Below, piece after piece: positions 63,489-64,000 of a stretch of 64,000 bases of DNA. The translations under genes and the position numbers were made by a program. Each line of letters starts with the position of its first letter. Positions within the stretch are counted from its first letter, which is position 1. The stretch is taken from NCBI GenBank assembly GCA_025356075.1, contig JANXUT010000037.1:1-64000 (forward strand), in the 5' to 3' direction. The notes below the pieces were generated by a model. The model saw only the letters and a program-made list of their open reading frames with translations. It searched no databases and had not been told where the DNA came from. The DNA is from Pseudomonadota bacterium. Lineage in GTDB: Bacteria > Pseudomonadota > Gammaproteobacteria > Steroidobacterales > Steroidobacteraceae.

Positions 63489-64000
63489 CGACCGACGACC
63501 CCGCGGCCGAGGCGGCGGCACTAAGGCACGTGGTTGCCGGGGAGCGCGCGGAGGCTCAAGCCGCCGTCGCGCCCGTCGCGCCCGTCGCGCCCGTCGCGCC
63601 CGCCGTGACCGTGGTGCCGAGGGGCCTGCGGCCGCCCGCCGCATTTCGCCGCGTCGCGCTCAGCATCCTCGCCGTGCTCGGCGCGTTCGCGAGCTTGGCC
63701 TCGCTCGTCCTCCTCGCCGGCACCGCGCAGGACGCGGGCCGGTTCGACGAGCTGCAGCCCTGGCTCCTCGCGATCAACCTCGCGGGCGTCGTCGTGCTGG
63801 TCGGGCTCATAGGCCGCAAGCTCTACGAGCTCTTCCGCGACTGGCGCCAGCAGGTGCCGGGCTCGCGCATGAAGGCGCGCGCGGTGCTCACGTTCTCAGG
63901 GTTGGCGCTCGTGCCGATCCTGATCGTCTACTTCTTCTCCGTGAACGCGATCAACCGCGGCATCGATTCGTGGTTCAGCGGCAACGTCGGTCGCGGCCTC
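63485..64000 (+). CDS. ntrY: NtrY-like membrane sensor histidine kinase, 5' part
   Basis: Only the first 172 codons are in the window. After a disordered N-terminus containing four VAP repeats come three hydrophobic segments (VALSILAVLGAFASLASLVL, LLAINLAGVVVLVGLIG and VLTFSGLALVPILIVYFFSV), then the start of the periplasmic domain (NAINRGIDSWFSGNVGRGL). This N-terminus, and the position after DUF4390, identify the NtrY family (nitrogen or envelope-related two-component sensor). HAMP, PAS and kinase domains lie beyond the window. ATGA overlap with DUF4390. Confidence 0.9.
   Translation, partial: MTTDDPAAEAAALRHVVAGERAEAQAAVAPVAPVAPVAPAVTVVPRGLRPPAAFRRVALSILAVLGAFASLASLVLLAGTAQDAGRFDELQPWLLAINLAGVVVLVGLIGRKLYELFRDWRQQVPGSRMKARAVLTFSGLALVPILIVYFFSVNAINRGIDSWFSGNVGRGL
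63566..63601 (+). repeat. Four perfect 9-bp tandem repeats (GTCGCGCCC) in ntrY
   Basis: Units at 63566, 63575, 63584 and 63593 encode VAP x4 in the cytoplasmic N-terminus of NtrY. The 9-base unit keeps frame on slippage, so only linker length would change. Confidence 0.95.

Noticed and set aside
63566-63601. Short tandem array as a CRISPR-like repeat
   Set aside because: Units are 9 bp, directly adjacent without spacers, and lie in a coding frame.

Overview
The window is a very GC-rich, densely packed chromosomal segment made almost entirely of core genes. No phage, transposase, integrase, CRISPR array, rRNA or tRNA gene was recognised. Gene content and order point to a Gammaproteobacterium. 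Three blocks show this best: aroK/aroB; the divergent tesA | ybbA-ybbP block; and the topA-smg-(dprA)-lysM / def-fmt-rsmB-DUF4390-ntrY block. The last block, together with a YtrA-type GntR/ABC operon, suggests the Xanthomonadales/Steroidobacterales/Nevskiales side of the class. The species cannot be named from sequence reading alone.

Layout. 1-7.7 kb (+): 3' end of aroK, an orphan LuxR-type response regulator, aroB, a dGTPase-like HD protein, pyrF, hemE, a pseudo-receiver-GGDEF protein, crcB and a GNAT acetyltransferase. 7.7-12.05 kb (-): a lipid block of tesA-like esterase, an MFS flippase-PlsC acyltransferase fusion, and fadD. 12.06-15.2 kb (+): ybbA/ybbP ABC exporter. 15.2-20.5 kb: two uncharacterised genes, a folate C1 pair (fthC, fhs) and an amino-acid permease. 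20.4-28.7 kb (-): histidine phosphatase, a marR-emrA-emrB efflux operon with a clear operator, fadE, marC and mdh. 28.7-32.8 kb (+): an envelope module behind a perfect 24-bp palindrome, consisting of a small secreted repeat protein, a YtrA-type regulator, an ABC ATPase, a permease and an outer-membrane-like DUF3187 protein. 32.9-39.7 kb: a sorbosone-dehydrogenase-like protein, a Kef antiporter (-) and a four-gene MCE lipid-transport operon. 39.7-47.4 kb: ABC-F ATPase, GGDEF-EAL protein, M15 peptidase, SDR, HD protein and exonuclease III. 47.4-55.2 kb: oligopeptidase A, glutathione reductase, gamma-carbonic anhydrase, aroE, hemB, rlmJ and hemF. 55.2-64 kb: topA, smg, a dprA relic and lysM on the minus strand, then def, fmt, rsmB, DUF4390 and the start of ntrY on the plus strand.

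How the genes work together. Shikimate (aroK, aroB, aroE) and haem (hemE, hemB, hemF) genes are scattered. Fatty-acid and phospholipid handling recurs: fadD, fadE, TesA, LplT-PlsC and MCE transport. One-carbon folate genes (fthC, fhs) make or recycle the formyl-folate that Fmt uses for translation initiation, with Def removing the formyl group afterwards. Many neighbours overlap by ATGA, GTGA or TGATG, so translational coupling is the normal mode here.

Most interesting signals. (1) The 24-bp GGTG-N16-CACC palindrome over the promoter of a small Sec-secreted protein with four TonB-box-like repeats, in a YtrA/ABC operon. (2) A decayed dprA remnant still coupled to smg. (3) A strong intrinsic terminator immediately before topA, positioned like an attenuator. 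(4) A MarR operator that encloses a perfect TATAAT. (5) The LplT-PlsC fusion between tesA and fadD.
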